From: Oscillatoria sp. FACHB-1407
GTDB taxonomy: Bacteria > Cyanobacteriota > Cyanobacteriia > Elainellales > Elainellaceae
Assembly (NCBI RefSeq): GCF_014697545.1
Contig: NZ_JACJSA010000002.1
Location: 186,001 to 250,000 of the forward strand
Length of the DNA stretch: 64,000 nucleotides
Reading direction: 5' to 3'
Shown: piece after piece, positions 1 to 7,849 of the stretch
Numbering within the stretch: the first letter of the stretch is position 1
Layout: each line of letters starts with the position of its first letter
Notes under the pieces: generated by a model
Told to the model about the DNA's origin: nothing
The model's database searches: none
What the model saw: only the letters and a program-made list of their open reading frames with translations
Translations under genes and position numbers: made by a program

Positions 1-801
1 AAACCTGACTCAGATCTGAACTTCAACGAAGATGAAACCGATGATATTGGGGAACATCTGGAACTTGACAAACTGATCCTGGCATCGCCAGACATTCCCT
101 TAGAGTTTTTGCGGGAGGGACGCAACAACTATGTGCGGTCTGCCATGCGGCGATGTCGGCGGATCTATCTGATGTCGAGCGATCGCGATTTTGTGTTGCG
201 CTATCTTTCAACCCTGGCGAATTGGTTCATTGAACCGAGCATTCAAATGGCAGGATTGCGCTTAGGGAATGTGTATCTGCGCGAAGCCCCCAAAGCCAAA
301 TCTAGAAAACAGTTCAAATCCAACGCTCCGACCAGGCAAGACATCCGTGTTGAGAAACCCACTGTGCCGGAGTATCTGCCCTACATTCGCATCATGTTGC
401 ACTCGGAAAAGGCCGTGCAACCGACCTCCTCGTATGAGTTGTTTCGCAAGTTTAACTATCTGGACTGCTCTGAGATGGGAGGTTCTGGTAAAGATGGTGG
501 GGTGAATAGCGTTCCCTTCAAGCTGAATGGCATCAATGGATTGTTGATTGATGCGCTGAATATTGCCTGGTTTGCGTTGGGATCAACCACAGGTATTAAT
601 CGCCTCGATATTCATGGGGGATACTTTCAGACGCAGACCCGCTCCTTTCAAATTCTGCAATTTTTGCTAACTGCCAGTCCTTTTCTCTCGGATGAGGTGA
701 TCAAAGCCGAGATCGCGAGACTGGTCGAGGGGAGTCCAATTCGCTTTCTACCCAGTCAACCGTGGGTTATGCCGAAGTCTGAAAACGTTGCCGGAGAATA
801 A
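1..801 (+). CDS. Conserved hypothetical protein, 3' part only
   Basis: The frame is open from the first base of the window to TAA at 799-801 (266 codons), so the gene starts upstream of the window. I do not recognise the family with certainty. The segment around codons 43-75 ([19 protein letters not shown], then RLGNVYLR) vaguely resembles the late part of alpha/beta-hydrolase-like cyanobacterial proteins, but no nucleophile motif lies in the visible part. The middle is basic and the C-terminus ends PKSENVAGE. No signal peptide or membrane span is visible in this part. Its last 35 bases overlap the end of the convergent ispD gene, so the two transcripts would be antisense there. Confidence 0.7.
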   Translation, partial: KPDSDLNFNEDETDDIGEHLELDKLILASPDIPLEFLREGRNNYVRSAMRRCRRIYLMSSDRDFVLRYLSTLANWFIEPSIQMAGLRLGNVYLREAPKAKSRKQFKSNAPTRQDIRVEKPTVPEYLPYIRIMLHSEKAVQPTSSYELFRKFNYLDCSEMGGSGKDGGVNSVPFKLNGINGLLIDALNIAWFALGSTTGINRLDIHGGYFQTQTRSFQILQFLLTASPFLSDEVIKAEIARLVEGSPIRFLPSQPWVMPKSENVAGE

Positions 802-1462
802 ACTCAGCGATCGCCAAGTCTACCGGGGTCGTGACCTTAAGATTCGTTTCTTCCCCTTCCACAATCTGAACGGGCAACCCACATTGCTCAAACAACGCCG
901 CATCATCGGTAACTTCCCAGTTCTGGCGCACACCCTCTGCGTGACAGCGCAACAGTTGCTCTACCCCAAACCCTTGCGGAGTCTGGGCTGCCCATAAGCG
1001 ACTGCGATCGGGCGTGTCTTCGATCAACCGACTGCCTGGGGAGACAACCTTGATCGTGTCCTTCACAGGGATCGCCGCAATTAAGCCTGAACAGTTCATC
1101 ACCGCCTCAGAACAGCGATCGAATAGCTCTGGTGTAGCGAGACAACGTGCCCCATCGTGGATCAACACCCGCTCAGCGATCGCCGGAAGCCCCTGTAAGC
1201 CGCGATAGACCGACTCCTGCCGGGTTGACCCTCCGGGGATCAGATGCACCATTTTCGTTAATTCCAAACTGGTGACAATTTCCTTGAAATCTTGCCAATC
1301 ATCAGGTTGACCGATAATGCCAATCCAATGAATGTGTTGGGATTGCTTTGCAGCTAACAATGTCCAAGCCAGCAAAGGGCGATCTAAAAGAGGTAGGAGC
1401 AATTTGTTGCGGTTGCTCCCCATGCGTCGTCCTGATCCTGCGGCTGGAATTAACAGATACAC
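767..1462 (-). CDS. ispD: 2-C-methyl-D-erythritol 4-phosphate cytidylyltransferase
   Basis: Cytosolic enzyme of the MEP isoprenoid pathway. It joins CTP and methylerythritol 4-phosphate to give CDP-methylerythritol, a precursor of carotenoid, phytol and quinone side chains. The 231-residue length is normal for IspD. The nucleotide-binding start [10 protein letters not shown] (residues 6-15) with Lys20, GGSTRQESV (78-85), HDGAR (102-106), PVKDTIK (132-138), TPQG (161-164) and VTDDA near residue 184 are all present. The ATG at 1462 gives the family-typical short N-terminus. No clear ribosome site is visible: the coding strand upstream of the start is pyrimidine-rich (1495-1545). The gene converges on the preceding gene with a 35-base overlap. 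Confidence 0.96.
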   Translation of the reverse strand: MYLLIPAAGSGRRMGSNRNKLLLPLLDRPLLAWTLLAAKQSQHIHWIGIIGQPDDWQDFKEIVTSLELTKMVHLIPGGSTRQESVYRGLQGLPAIAERVLIHDGARCLATPELFDRCSEAVMNCSGLIAAIPVKDTIKVVSPGSRLIEDTPDRSRLWAAQTPQGFGVEQLLRCHAEGVRQNWEVTDDAALFEQCGLPVQIVEGEETNLKVTTPVDLAIAEFILRQRFQTSA

Positions 1463-1494
1463 AATGTGTTCCTCATGACTTTAATCAATTTGCC

Positions 1495-1545
1495 ATGGGA
1501 AGTGGGAAGTGGGAAGGGGAAGACTGAAAAAAGAAGGGAAAAACG
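1495..1545 (-). other. Polypyrimidine tract upstream of ispD
   Basis: On the ispD coding strand this is almost pure C/T (CTTCCCACTTCCC units), ending 33 bases before the ATG. Similar tracts precede the gene starting at 7288, cmpC, cmpB and the ycf35-like gene. Function unknown. Confidence 0.6.
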
Positions 1546-1704
1546 AGTGAAAGGCGACTTGTGAATCATGAGTTGATCATGAATCGTGAACAGACCTTGT
1601 TAATGGCATCGCCGTTAGCCGTTAATGGCATCGTTAATAGCATCTCAACATTTGACCACAATATCCATTGGCTAATACTCACTGGTTAATACTTATTGAC
1701 TAAT

Positions 1705-1838
1705 AACCACTGACCATTGACCATTAACCACTGACCATTGACCATTGACCATTAACCACTGACCATTAACCATTGACCACTGACCATTAACCATTAACCA
1801 TTGACCATTAACCATTAACCACTGACCATTAACCATCC
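1705..1838. repeat. Heptamer tandem array (TGACCAT/TAACCAT type)
   Basis: About 19 tandem heptamers built from TGACCAT, TAACCAT and TAACCAC/TGACCAC fill the space between the divergent ispD and amylase genes. It resembles the short tandemly repeated repetitive (STRR) heptamers described from filamentous cyanobacteria. The same type recurs at 10911-11072 and 12026-12172. The rest of 1463-1911 shows no gene. Less regular versions of the unit reach back to about 1600. Confidence 0.9.
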
Positions 1839-1911
1839 ATCTTTCCCGAATTTTCACCCTTTAATTTGTTGCAAGAAACTATGATCAAATAGTTTTTGAG
1901 TTCCTGAACTT

Positions 1912-3414
1912 ATGGGCAATCGCTTCTTCTGGGTGGTGTTTATTCTTTCGTTAATGACAGTACTCATCATTGGGTTCTCGTTACGGAGTGACATGATATC
2001 GGGTGAGTCGAAAACGCTACCTCGAACTGCCTTTGTTCATTTGTTTGAGTGGCAATGGGATGACATCGCCAGGGAATGTGAGACGTTTTTAGGTCCGCAG
2101 GGATTCGCTGCCGTGCAGATTTCGCCTCCAAACGAACATGCTGTGGTTGCGGAGCAGGGGTTTCCCTGGTGGCAACGCTATCAACCCGTGAGTTACAAGT
2201 TGCAGAGCCGCAGTGGCGATCGCACCCAGCTTGCAAACATGATTCAGCGATGCCATCAAGCTGGAGTCAAGGTGTATGCCGATGCAGTGATCAACCACAT
2301 GACAGCCCAGGAGTCAGGCGTTGGGAGTGCGGGCACCCCGTTTATTCGTTATCATTATGCCGATCTGTATCAACCCTCTGACTTCCATAGCTGCGATCGC
2401 AACATTAGGGACTATACCAACCGCGATGAGGTGATGAACTGTCAATTGGTGGGATTGCCCGATCTCAAAACCAGTTCACCAAAGGTGCAACAACGTATTG
2501 TGGAGTATTTGATTAGCCTGCTGAATTTAGGAGTCGATGGATTTCGTATCGATGCGGCAAAACACATGGAAAGTCAGGATATTGCCGCAATTCTGGCATT
2601 GCTCGATCGCCAAACAACTAAGGAGCCTTACATCTATCAAGAAGTTATTGACCCCGGCAATGAAGCGATTAAAAAGACAGAGTATTACCCTAATGGAGAT
2701 GTGATTGAGTTTGAGTATGGCAAAAAGGTCGGTGCCAAATTTATGGGCATTGAGGGGCAAACGATCGCCCAGTTAGAGACGTTGGGTGAAAGTTGGGGAT
2801 TGATGCCCAGTAATAAGGCGATCGTGTTTATTGATAACCACGACAAACAACGGGGACATGGTGGCGGTGGCACCTATCTGACGCACCAAGATCCAGAGTT
2901 GTATGATCTGGCGAATGTATTTATGTTGGCGTTTCCCTACGGCTATCCACAGGTGATGTCGAGCTACCGTTTTACTAACAGCGATCAGGGTCCCCCCGCC
3001 GATGCCAACGGCAAGACTCATCCGGTGTATCGAGGCGACCAGGCATTTTGCTTTGGGGAATGGGTGTGTGAGCACCGTTATACGGCGATCGCCCCTATGA
3101 TTCAGTTTCGTAACATCACGACAGATACCGCAGTGACTCACTGGTGGAGTAACGGCAATAATCAAATTGCCTTTGGTCGCGGTGACAAAGGGTTTGTGGT
3201 GATCAACCGGGAAGATACTGTTTTAACCCACACCTTTCAAACTGATCTGCCTCAAGGAACCTACTGCAACATTCTCAAGAGTGAGGTGGAGAGGAATAGA
3301 CGTACCTGTGGCGATCGCACTCAAGCCATCGCAGTGAATGCACAGGGACAAGCGACAATTACGGCATTGCCAATGGAAGCCGTTGCGATTCATGTTGGAG
3401 CAAAAGTGTCTTGA
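1912..3414 (+). CDS. Alpha-amylase, animal-type GH13, with N-terminal membrane anchor or signal
   Basis: Endo-hydrolase of alpha-1,4-glucans. Residues 1-25 form one hydrophobic segment after MGNR, an uncleaved anchor or a signal peptide, so the enzyme should act outside the plasma membrane. The (beta/alpha)8 barrel motifs are clear: DAVINHM (124-130), GFRIDAAKHM with nucleophile Asp214, YIYQEVID with acid/base Glu244, and FIDNHD with Asp311. The opening FVHLFEWQWDD and the VMSSYRF segment are typical of animal pancreatic-type amylases rather than common bacterial ones. Of the three chloride ligands of that group, Arg212 and Asn309 are kept, but the third position is Gln347, as in chloride-independent insect enzymes. 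A C-terminal beta domain follows to residue 500. It overlaps the next gene by a TGATG junction. Confidence 0.93.
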   Translation: MGNRFFWVVFILSLMTVLIIGFSLRSDMISGESKTLPRTAFVHLFEWQWDDIARECETFLGPQGFAAVQISPPNEHAVVAEQGFPWWQRYQPVSYKLQSRSGDRTQLANMIQRCHQAGVKVYADAVINHMTAQESGVGSAGTPFIRYHYADLYQPSDFHSCDRNIRDYTNRDEVMNCQLVGLPDLKTSSPKVQQRIVEYLISLLNLGVDGFRIDAAKHMESQDIAAILALLDRQTTKEPYIYQEVIDPGNEAIKKTEYYPNGDVIEFEYGKKVGAKFMGIEGQTIAQLETLGESWGLMPSNKAIVFIDNHDKQRGHGGGGTYLTHQDPELYDLANVFMLAFPYGYPQVMSSYRFTNSDQGPPADANGKTHPVYRGDQAFCFGEWVCEHRYTAIAPMIQFRNITTDTAVTHWWSNGNNQIAFGRGDKGFVVINREDTVLTHTFQTDLPQGTYCNILKSEVERNRRTCGDRTQAIAVNAQGQATITALPMEAVAIHVGAKVS

Positions 3415-3986
3415 TGCAATCGATGATTCGCCCTGCTACGCCTGATGATATCGCAGCGATCGCCCGTGTCCATGTGGATGCGTGGCGCACGACCTATCGG
3501 GGCATTGTGCCCGATCGCTACCTTGAGGAGATGTCTTACAAAAAGTCTGAGGCTCGCTGGCAGCAATGGTTCACGATTACAGCCAACTTCCATCACATTG
3601 TTGTGGCTCTCAACGCATCAGATGAGGTGATTGGTTTTGCCAACGGTGGGGCAGAACGCACTAAACATCCAACCTTTGGGGGTGAGTTGTATGCCATCTA
3701 TATTCTGCAAGCCTATCAACGTCAGGGATATGGGCGGGGTCTTGTAGGGGCGATCGCCACACAACTAGAACAATCTGGTTTTTCATCAATGCTAGTGTGG
3801 GCATTAATCAACAATCCGGCGTGCCGATTTTACGAACAATTAGGGGGACAACCCATCAAGCAACAATCTATTAATATTGGTGGCAAAGACCTCGTTGAGG
3901 TTGCCTATGGTTGGGCAGATATCAAGCTGCTGATTAACAGAGCATTTATTGAGAGAACCACCCATGACAGACCAATCCAAGACTGA
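3414..3986 (+). CDS. GNAT-family N-acetyltransferase
   Basis: Acetyl-CoA-dependent transferase of unknown substrate, 190 residues. The N-terminal IRPATPDDIAAIARVHVDAW stretch and the acetyl-CoA loop QRQGYGRGL (about residues 103-111) are typical. So is the C-terminal NPACRFYEQLGG motif followed by a final beta-strand. I chose the ATG at 3414, which shares its A with the amylase stop TGA (TGATG, translational coupling). TTG 3411 and ATG 3423 are alternatives. Its end overlaps the following acetyltransferase start by 23 bases, so the three genes are probably one transcript. Confidence 0.88.
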   Translation: MQSMIRPATPDDIAAIARVHVDAWRTTYRGIVPDRYLEEMSYKKSEARWQQWFTITANFHHIVVALNASDEVIGFANGGAERTKHPTFGGELYAIYILQAYQRQGYGRGLVGAIATQLEQSGFSSMLVWALINNPACRFYEQLGGQPIKQQSINIGGKDLVEVAYGWADIKLLINRAFIERTTHDRPIQD

Positions 3987-4533
3987 AAAGCAAAAAATGT
4001 TGGCAGGTGAGTTGTATCTTTCGTTTGATGATGAACTCGTCGCAGATCGACGACGCGCAACCCAATTCATACGGCTTTATAACAGCACAACAGAAGATGA
4101 ACTGGACAAACGCACAGAGTTAATCACAGGATTGTTTGGTCGAGTGGGACAAAACATTTACATCACTCCCCCGTTTTATTGCGACTACGGCAGCAATATT
4201 TATGCTGGAGATGACGTGTATATGAACTTCAACTGCGTCATTTTAGATTGCAACGAAGTGCATCTGGGTAACCATGTGCTGATGGCACCCAATGTGCAAC
4301 TTTACACGGCATATCACCCCATCGATCCAACCATTCGGGCGAGCGGCAAAGAACTCGCTGCTCCGATTCACATCGGCAACCATGTCTGGATTGGAGGGGG
4401 TGCGATCGTCTGTCCTGGAGTCACCATTGGCGATAATACTGTGATTGGGGCAGGTAGCGTCGTTACCAAAGATATTCCCGCCAATGTGGTTGCAGTGGGT
4501 AATCCCTGTCGAGTTTTGAGAACCATCGATTAG
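3964..4533 (+). CDS. Maltose/galactoside O-acetyltransferase family (LbH fold)
   Basis: CoA-dependent O-acetyltransferase of the LacA/Maa/NodL family, which acetylates sugars such as maltose or glucose. The protein has 189 residues from ATG 3964. An N-terminal helical cap (QKMLAGELYLSFDDELVADR) is followed by left-handed beta-helix hexapeptide repeats. The catalytic His is His118 in YTAYHPID, and the end GNPCRVLR is typical. The position behind an amylase fits a sugar substrate such as maltose released from glucan, but that is inference. It overlaps the GNAT gene and ends directly next to the convergent ypeA stop. Confidence 0.9.
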   Translation: MTDQSKTEKQKMLAGELYLSFDDELVADRRRATQFIRLYNSTTEDELDKRTELITGLFGRVGQNIYITPPFYCDYGSNIYAGDDVYMNFNCVILDCNEVHLGNHVLMAPNVQLYTAYHPIDPTIRASGKELAAPIHIGNHVWIGGGAIVCPGVTIGDNTVIGAGSVVTKDIPANVVAVGNPCRVLRTID

Positions 4534-4956
4534 TTAGCGATCGTCGTGTTCCAACCGTTTGCCGAGGCTCACCGCATCGTCAATTGTGAACCCCAACTGC
4601 TGATAAAACTCAATCACCTCGCGATTGCTCGATCGCACCAACAGGCTAATTTTAGGGCAACCCATTTCGCGTAACCGTCGCTCGGCTTCTGCCATGATTG
4701 CTTTGCCAAGTCCCTGTCGCTGATGCTGGGGAGCCACCGCCAGATAATTAATCCAACCCCGATGCCCTTCATAGCCTGCCATCACCGTTGCAGCGATCGC
4801 CTGCTCAATGACACCAACCAAAAAGAGTTGGGGTTGTATCTGAAGTTTGCGACGAATATCTTTGTGAGGGTCGTTCCAGGGACGAGTCAAACCGCACTGC
4901 TGCCATAACGCAATGACCGCCGACTCATCCGCTGGCTCAAACACGCGAATGATCAT
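4534..4956 (-). CDS. ypeA: YpeA-type GNAT acetyltransferase
   Basis: 140-residue GNAT protein that closely follows the YpeA pattern: IRVFEPADE at the start, LTRPWNDPHKDI, GYEGHRGWINYLAVAP, the acetyl-CoA loop QHQRQGLGKA, GCPKI, and SLGKRLEHDD at the end. The substrate of the family is unknown. The stop abuts the stop of the convergent sugar O-acetyltransferase (4533/4534). Its ATG overlaps the stop of the upstream membrane protein by 4 bases, so the two minus-strand genes are probably co-transcribed and translationally coupled. Confidence 0.88.
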   Translation of the reverse strand: MIIRVFEPADESAVIALWQQCGLTRPWNDPHKDIRRKLQIQPQLFLVGVIEQAIAATVMAGYEGHRGWINYLAVAPQHQRQGLGKAIMAEAERRLREMGCPKISLLVRSSNREVIEFYQQLGFTIDDAVSLGKRLEHDDR

Positions 4957-5384
4957 GTCACACTGGGTTGTGATTGGCGACTGCTAGAAGCTTGCAACAA
5001 CACAATGATAAAAACAAGACCAAAAAATACATCACTGAAACCCACTAAAGCGGAGATCCAGGGCAACGTTCCATTGAACCAGTACACCAGCAAGATCACA
5101 CCAATCGACAACTTAAATGCAGCTGACACTGCAATAAAGAATTTTTGGAGTTGATTAGTCCAGGCAACATAGGCATAACCCACGCCCAAAATAAAAATCC
5201 AGGCAGTAATGATCCACAGGCAAAACGGAGCGGCATCAGCAGGTAATCCAATCTTGATGCCACGGGTGAAATAGATGGGCGGAGAGAAGAAAACGGCTCC
5301 CAAAAAACTAATGGCAGCTGAGAGGTATAAGCAATAGCGAAACCACTGGGGGACGGGTTGTTCGGAAGCGAATGATGCAGTCAT
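4953..5384 (-). CDS. Small four-helix membrane protein, unknown function
   Basis: 143 residues with four predicted transmembrane segments (about 16-36, 53-72, 81-101 and 109-131) and a polar C-terminus. I recognise no named family. It is the first gene of a two-gene unit with ypeA, with a 4-base ATGA overlap. A perfect 10-bp hairpin lies 55 bases upstream of its ATG. Confidence 0.75.
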   Translation of the reverse strand: MTASFASEQPVPQWFRYCLYLSAAISFLGAVFFSPPIYFTRGIKIGLPADAAPFCLWIITAWIFILGVGYAYVAWTNQLQKFFIAVSAAFKLSIGVILLVYWFNGTLPWISALVGFSDVFFGLVFIIVLLQASSSRQSQPSVT

Positions 5385-5439
5385 GATTATGGGGCTTTCC
5401 TACGAGTGAACTGTGGAAGGATGACTATTTAGATGTTGG

Positions 5440-5464
5440 TTCCTTGAAGATCCACTTCAAGGAA
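5440..5464. promoter_or_regulatory. Perfect hairpin upstream of the membrane-protein gene
   Basis: TTCCTTGAAG and CTTCAAGGAA form a 10-bp perfect stem around a 5-base loop. It could be an operator dyad or a leader hairpin. There is no U-tract on the minus strand, and on the plus strand TTTTCT begins only about 10 bases after it. The rest of 5385-5733 shows nothing I can assign. Confidence 0.45.
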
Positions 5465-5741
5465 TTGAGGGGGCTTTTCTAAATAAGACGTTTAGATAGC
5501 AGGGTTAATGCGGTCAATGGGGTAGCTATGACCGATTTTTAGGATGATTTGTCCAAATCACATAGAGCATAAGCCATTTCCTTTGTTCTAAGTTTTCTGA
5601 CCAAAGCTATAACCACGTCAGCCCGTCACCATTGGCAATGCGATCGCAAACTCTGTCTTAAGGCAGTTTGTTAAAAAAACATTAAAGATTTCATGTCAAA
5701 TTGCAGTATCTTTGAACAGTGTGTAGTTTGCATTTAATTAA

Positions 5742-5901
5742 CCTGAGTTCGGGATAAGGATTTTGGCGGTTGAAACCGCAGCTATCGGAGCAAAACTGAC
5801 CTGCGTCGGTTGAGCAGATCTGGGATTTTCGGTAGTCCGCGTCGGCAGACTTCGTTTTGATAGTCGCGAACTCATCCCCTAGGACTTAATCCGAATTAAC
5901 G
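5742..5901. repeat. 160-bp MITE-like element, family R1, complete copy with 8-bp TSD
   Basis: The ends CCTGAGTTCGGGATAAG and CTTAATCCGAATTAACG form an imperfect terminal inverted repeat (about 11 of 17 matching). TTAATTAA occurs on both sides (5734-5741 and 5902-5909), as expected for an 8-bp target-site duplication. The interior holds short stems such as GGCGGTTGAAACCGC and carries no ORF. Other copies: 55787-55946 (160 bp), 58405-58566, 49861-50008, 51220-51570 (interrupted), and a remnant at 6399-6430. Confidence 0.85.
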
Positions 5902-5999
5902 TTAATTAAGCTAACCCTGTTGACGGCTTTGAAAAAACAACTTTTTAGAAATAGATAAGTTGTAGGCAAAAGTGAAGCTCCAGTGAATGGGGGAAGTGG

Positions 6000-6401
6000 A
6001 TGACCGTTTTAGACAAACTTTCATTGCTGATCGTAGATGATGACTTTGATAGTCGTTTTCTTCTGACTTACATCCTTGAACAGGAAGGGGCAAACGTGAC
6101 ATCCGTCGCATCCGCCACTGAAGCTCTAGAGATTTTAGAGCGTCAACAACCGGATGTCTTGCTGAGTGACATTGCTATGCCCGAAACCGACGGCTATCGG
6201 TTGATGCACCAGATTAAAAGCAATGGTTTAGATCGTGGGGGAGCCCTAACGGCGATCGCCATCACTGCGATGGTTGATGAAGAAAGTGGACAGCGAGCCA
6301 TGCTAGCGGGCTATCAATTCTTTTTAGCAAAGCCGATTGATCAACAGGCATTAGTTGGGGCGATCGCCCATTTAGCCACTCAACGGCAACGGCTTTCTTA
6401 A
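6000..6401 (+). CDS. Single-domain response regulator (CheY-like)
   Basis: 133-residue receiver domain with no output domain. The acidic pocket is Asp13-Asp15 (IVDDDF), the phospho-acceptor is Asp57 (LLSDIAMPETDG), the switch Thr is in AIAITA (Thr89), and the conserved Lys is Lys111 (FLAKPID). Such proteins relay phosphate in phosphorelays or bind partner proteins. No kinase gene is adjacent, so the partner is unknown. Its last base lies within the R1 remnant that follows. Confidence 0.92.
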   Translation: MTVLDKLSLLIVDDDFDSRFLLTYILEQEGANVTSVASATEALEILERQQPDVLLSDIAMPETDGYRLMHQIKSNGLDRGGALTAIAITAMVDEESGQRAMLAGYQFFLAKPIDQQALVGAIAHLATQRQRLS

Positions 6402-6430
6402 CTTGAGTTTGGAGCAAGGATTTTGGCGGA
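6399..6430. repeat. R1 left-end remnant
   Basis: This matches the left end of the R1 element (TTAACTTGAGTTTGGAGCAAGG, then ATTTTGGCGG), starting within the response-regulator stop codon and ending 6 bases before the stop of the convergent gene. The rest of the element is missing. Confidence 0.55.
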
Positions 6431-6436
6431 CGTTTC

Positions 6437-7288
6437 TTAAGGGTTGCAATAGTTACACTGGGCAGGATCAGCCGTTTCTTGACCCCTGGGAAAGTACACG
6501 GTGTTTGTGAAACCGCACTTTGAGCACTGTTGAATGTCAGCTAGAGTTAACCCGGTTGGGAAGCCACACAGCCCACAGGGAAGCCCAGGTTTGTGATCTA
6601 CAACGTCAAACCCCGGAGTGCCGCACTGGGGGCAGGTCTGGCTGATCTTACGTAATAAGTCTTGAGTTGCCTGGGCAATCACCTTCATACGAGTCGGGTT
6701 AAACATGGCTCGCATATCCGTTTCGAGGTGTGCCTGCCCAACTTGCCTCAGTAACTGAGTAACCACCTCTTCCAGTTGAGTCTCAGTCGTAATACCTTTG
6801 ACGATCGCGGAGGGTTGTGACGTATGAGGATCAGGCATGACAATCAAGCCATGCTGTGGAAAGCCAACTTGAGCGGCAAACTTGAAGGCAGCATCTACAG
6901 TTTTTACCTGGGTTTGGTTGTAGTTGGTATCCGTTGAGAGTGCCTGCCCGACAATTTCTAACGCCTGATCGCGATCGACTAACATGACAATTTCGCGATC
7001 GCATCCCACAAACGGCATCGCTGGGTGGGGGCCAAAGCTGCCTTCACTGGCAAAGCCAAGGGTTAATTCAGTTGATGCCATTGCGTCCTGAGCTTTGAGA
7101 CGAGCGGTTTGCAGTTGATCGCCCGGACGTTTCACATCCCGTGTAAAGGTTCCAAACGTATCGGTGTTGAAGTGACTTGGAACGATCGTACGAATCCCTA
7201 AGGCTTGTTCTAACAGGGGAGCCATGACGGACTCTTTGTGGTGCATTGTGGCAATGACTCCGACTCGCCCGTGAAACAAAGAAGACAT
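6437..7288 (-). CDS. Zn-ribbon protein, probable DUF6671 family
   Basis: 283-residue protein of unknown function. The N-terminal two thirds contain GRVGVIATMHHKE, FGTFTRDV and the acidic cluster VGCDREIVMLVDRD, and look like an alpha/beta enzyme domain. The C-terminal 70 residues carry four Cys pairs (CPQCG, CGLCG, CSKCG, CNYC) that should form two zinc ribbons. I believe this matches cyanobacterial proteins called DUF6671, but could not check. The start ATG at 7288 is preceded on the coding strand by a polypyrimidine tract and no Shine-Dalgarno sequence. It converges on the response-regulator gene. Confidence 0.8.
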   Translation of the reverse strand: MSSLFHGRVGVIATMHHKESVMAPLLEQALGIRTIVPSHFNTDTFGTFTRDVKRPGDQLQTARLKAQDAMASTELTLGFASEGSFGPHPAMPFVGCDREIVMLVDRDQALEIVGQALSTDTNYNQTQVKTVDAAFKFAAQVGFPQHGLIVMPDPHTSQPSAIVKGITTETQLEEVVTQLLRQVGQAHLETDMRAMFNPTRMKVIAQATQDLLRKISQTCPQCGTPGFDVVDHKPGLPCGLCGFPTGLTLADIQQCSKCGFTNTVYFPRGQETADPAQCNYCNP

Positions 7289-7360
7289 AGGGAAAAGAAG
7301 AAAGAAGAAGGAAAAAAGAAGAAAGAAGAAGGAAAAAAGAAGAAAGAGGAAGGATAAGGG
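7289..7360 (-). other. Polypyrimidine leader with repeating CTTCTTTCTTCTT units
   Basis: On the coding strand of the 7288 gene the 70 bases before the ATG are almost pure pyrimidine, in short tandem units. Translated in the upstream frame it gives runs of Leu, Ser and Phe, which could mislead start prediction. Confidence 0.7.
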
Positions 7361-7384
7361 ATGGAAGGAAATTGTTCAATGCCT

Positions 7385-7458
7385 GTAGGGGCACAGCATT
7401 CGGTTAAATCATAGGGTGATAATTGACCAATCCCTATATTACCGAATGCTACGCCCTA
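7385..7458. repeat. 74-bp GTAGGGGC hairpin element, family R4
   Basis: The left arm GTAGGGGCACAGCATTCGGT pairs imperfectly with the right arm ACCGAATGCTACGCCCTA. The same architecture occurs at 7578-7649 and 30249-30320. It has no coding content and looks like a small non-autonomous element or a structured intergenic repeat. Confidence 0.75.
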
Positions 7459-7577
7459 ATTCAGATGATTGAATTGAGGATCAATTGCCGCGACAGATCC
7501 CCGGCTTCTAGTAACGTGATCAGACAAGCCCGATCAGCTCCTAAGGATCGCGAATTTATTAAGGTGTAATTCCTGGC

Positions 7578-7649
7578 GTAGGGGGGTGGCATTCGGTCAA
7601 ACGCCTTTGCCATCGTTTCAGAACCCTCTGCCGAATGCCGCGCCCGTAC
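7578..7649. repeat. 72-bp GTAGGGG hairpin element, family R4
   Basis: Second copy, with inner arms GGCATTCGGTCA and TGCCGAATGCC and outer arms GTAGGGGGG and CGCCCGTAC. It is about 120 bases from the first copy, in the gene-free stretch 7289-7849. Confidence 0.72.
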
Positions 7650-7690
7650 AGGAGGTTACCGTTTTTCAGGTTATTTAATTCACGATCCTG

Positions 7691-7812
7691 AGTACAACTC
7701 GTCGTAAATAGGGGTGGGAATTCGGGGTGCAGGGGTTCCACCCCTGACAGGGGGCGAAGCCCCCATACCCCCCTGGTTTTATTTCCAAACCCTATCTGTG
7801 AATCACAGTACT
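7691..7812. repeat. ~120-bp dispersed element, family R3
   Basis: Runs from AGTACAACTCGTCG to CAGTACT. Its reverse complement aligns almost end to end with 50748-50864, including TATTTCCAA / TTGGAAATA, the CCCCTGG segment and the GTTCCACCCCTG block. The termini share AGTAC in inverted orientation. Confidence 0.85.
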
Positions 7813-7849
7813 AAGAAACCGGGGATTTGAAACGGGTTTGGTTGCTAAC

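Noticed and set aside
7068-7394. 108-residue minus-strand ORF rich in Leu, Ser and Phe
   Set aside because: It translates the polypyrimidine leader and then a wrong frame of the Zn-ribbon gene.
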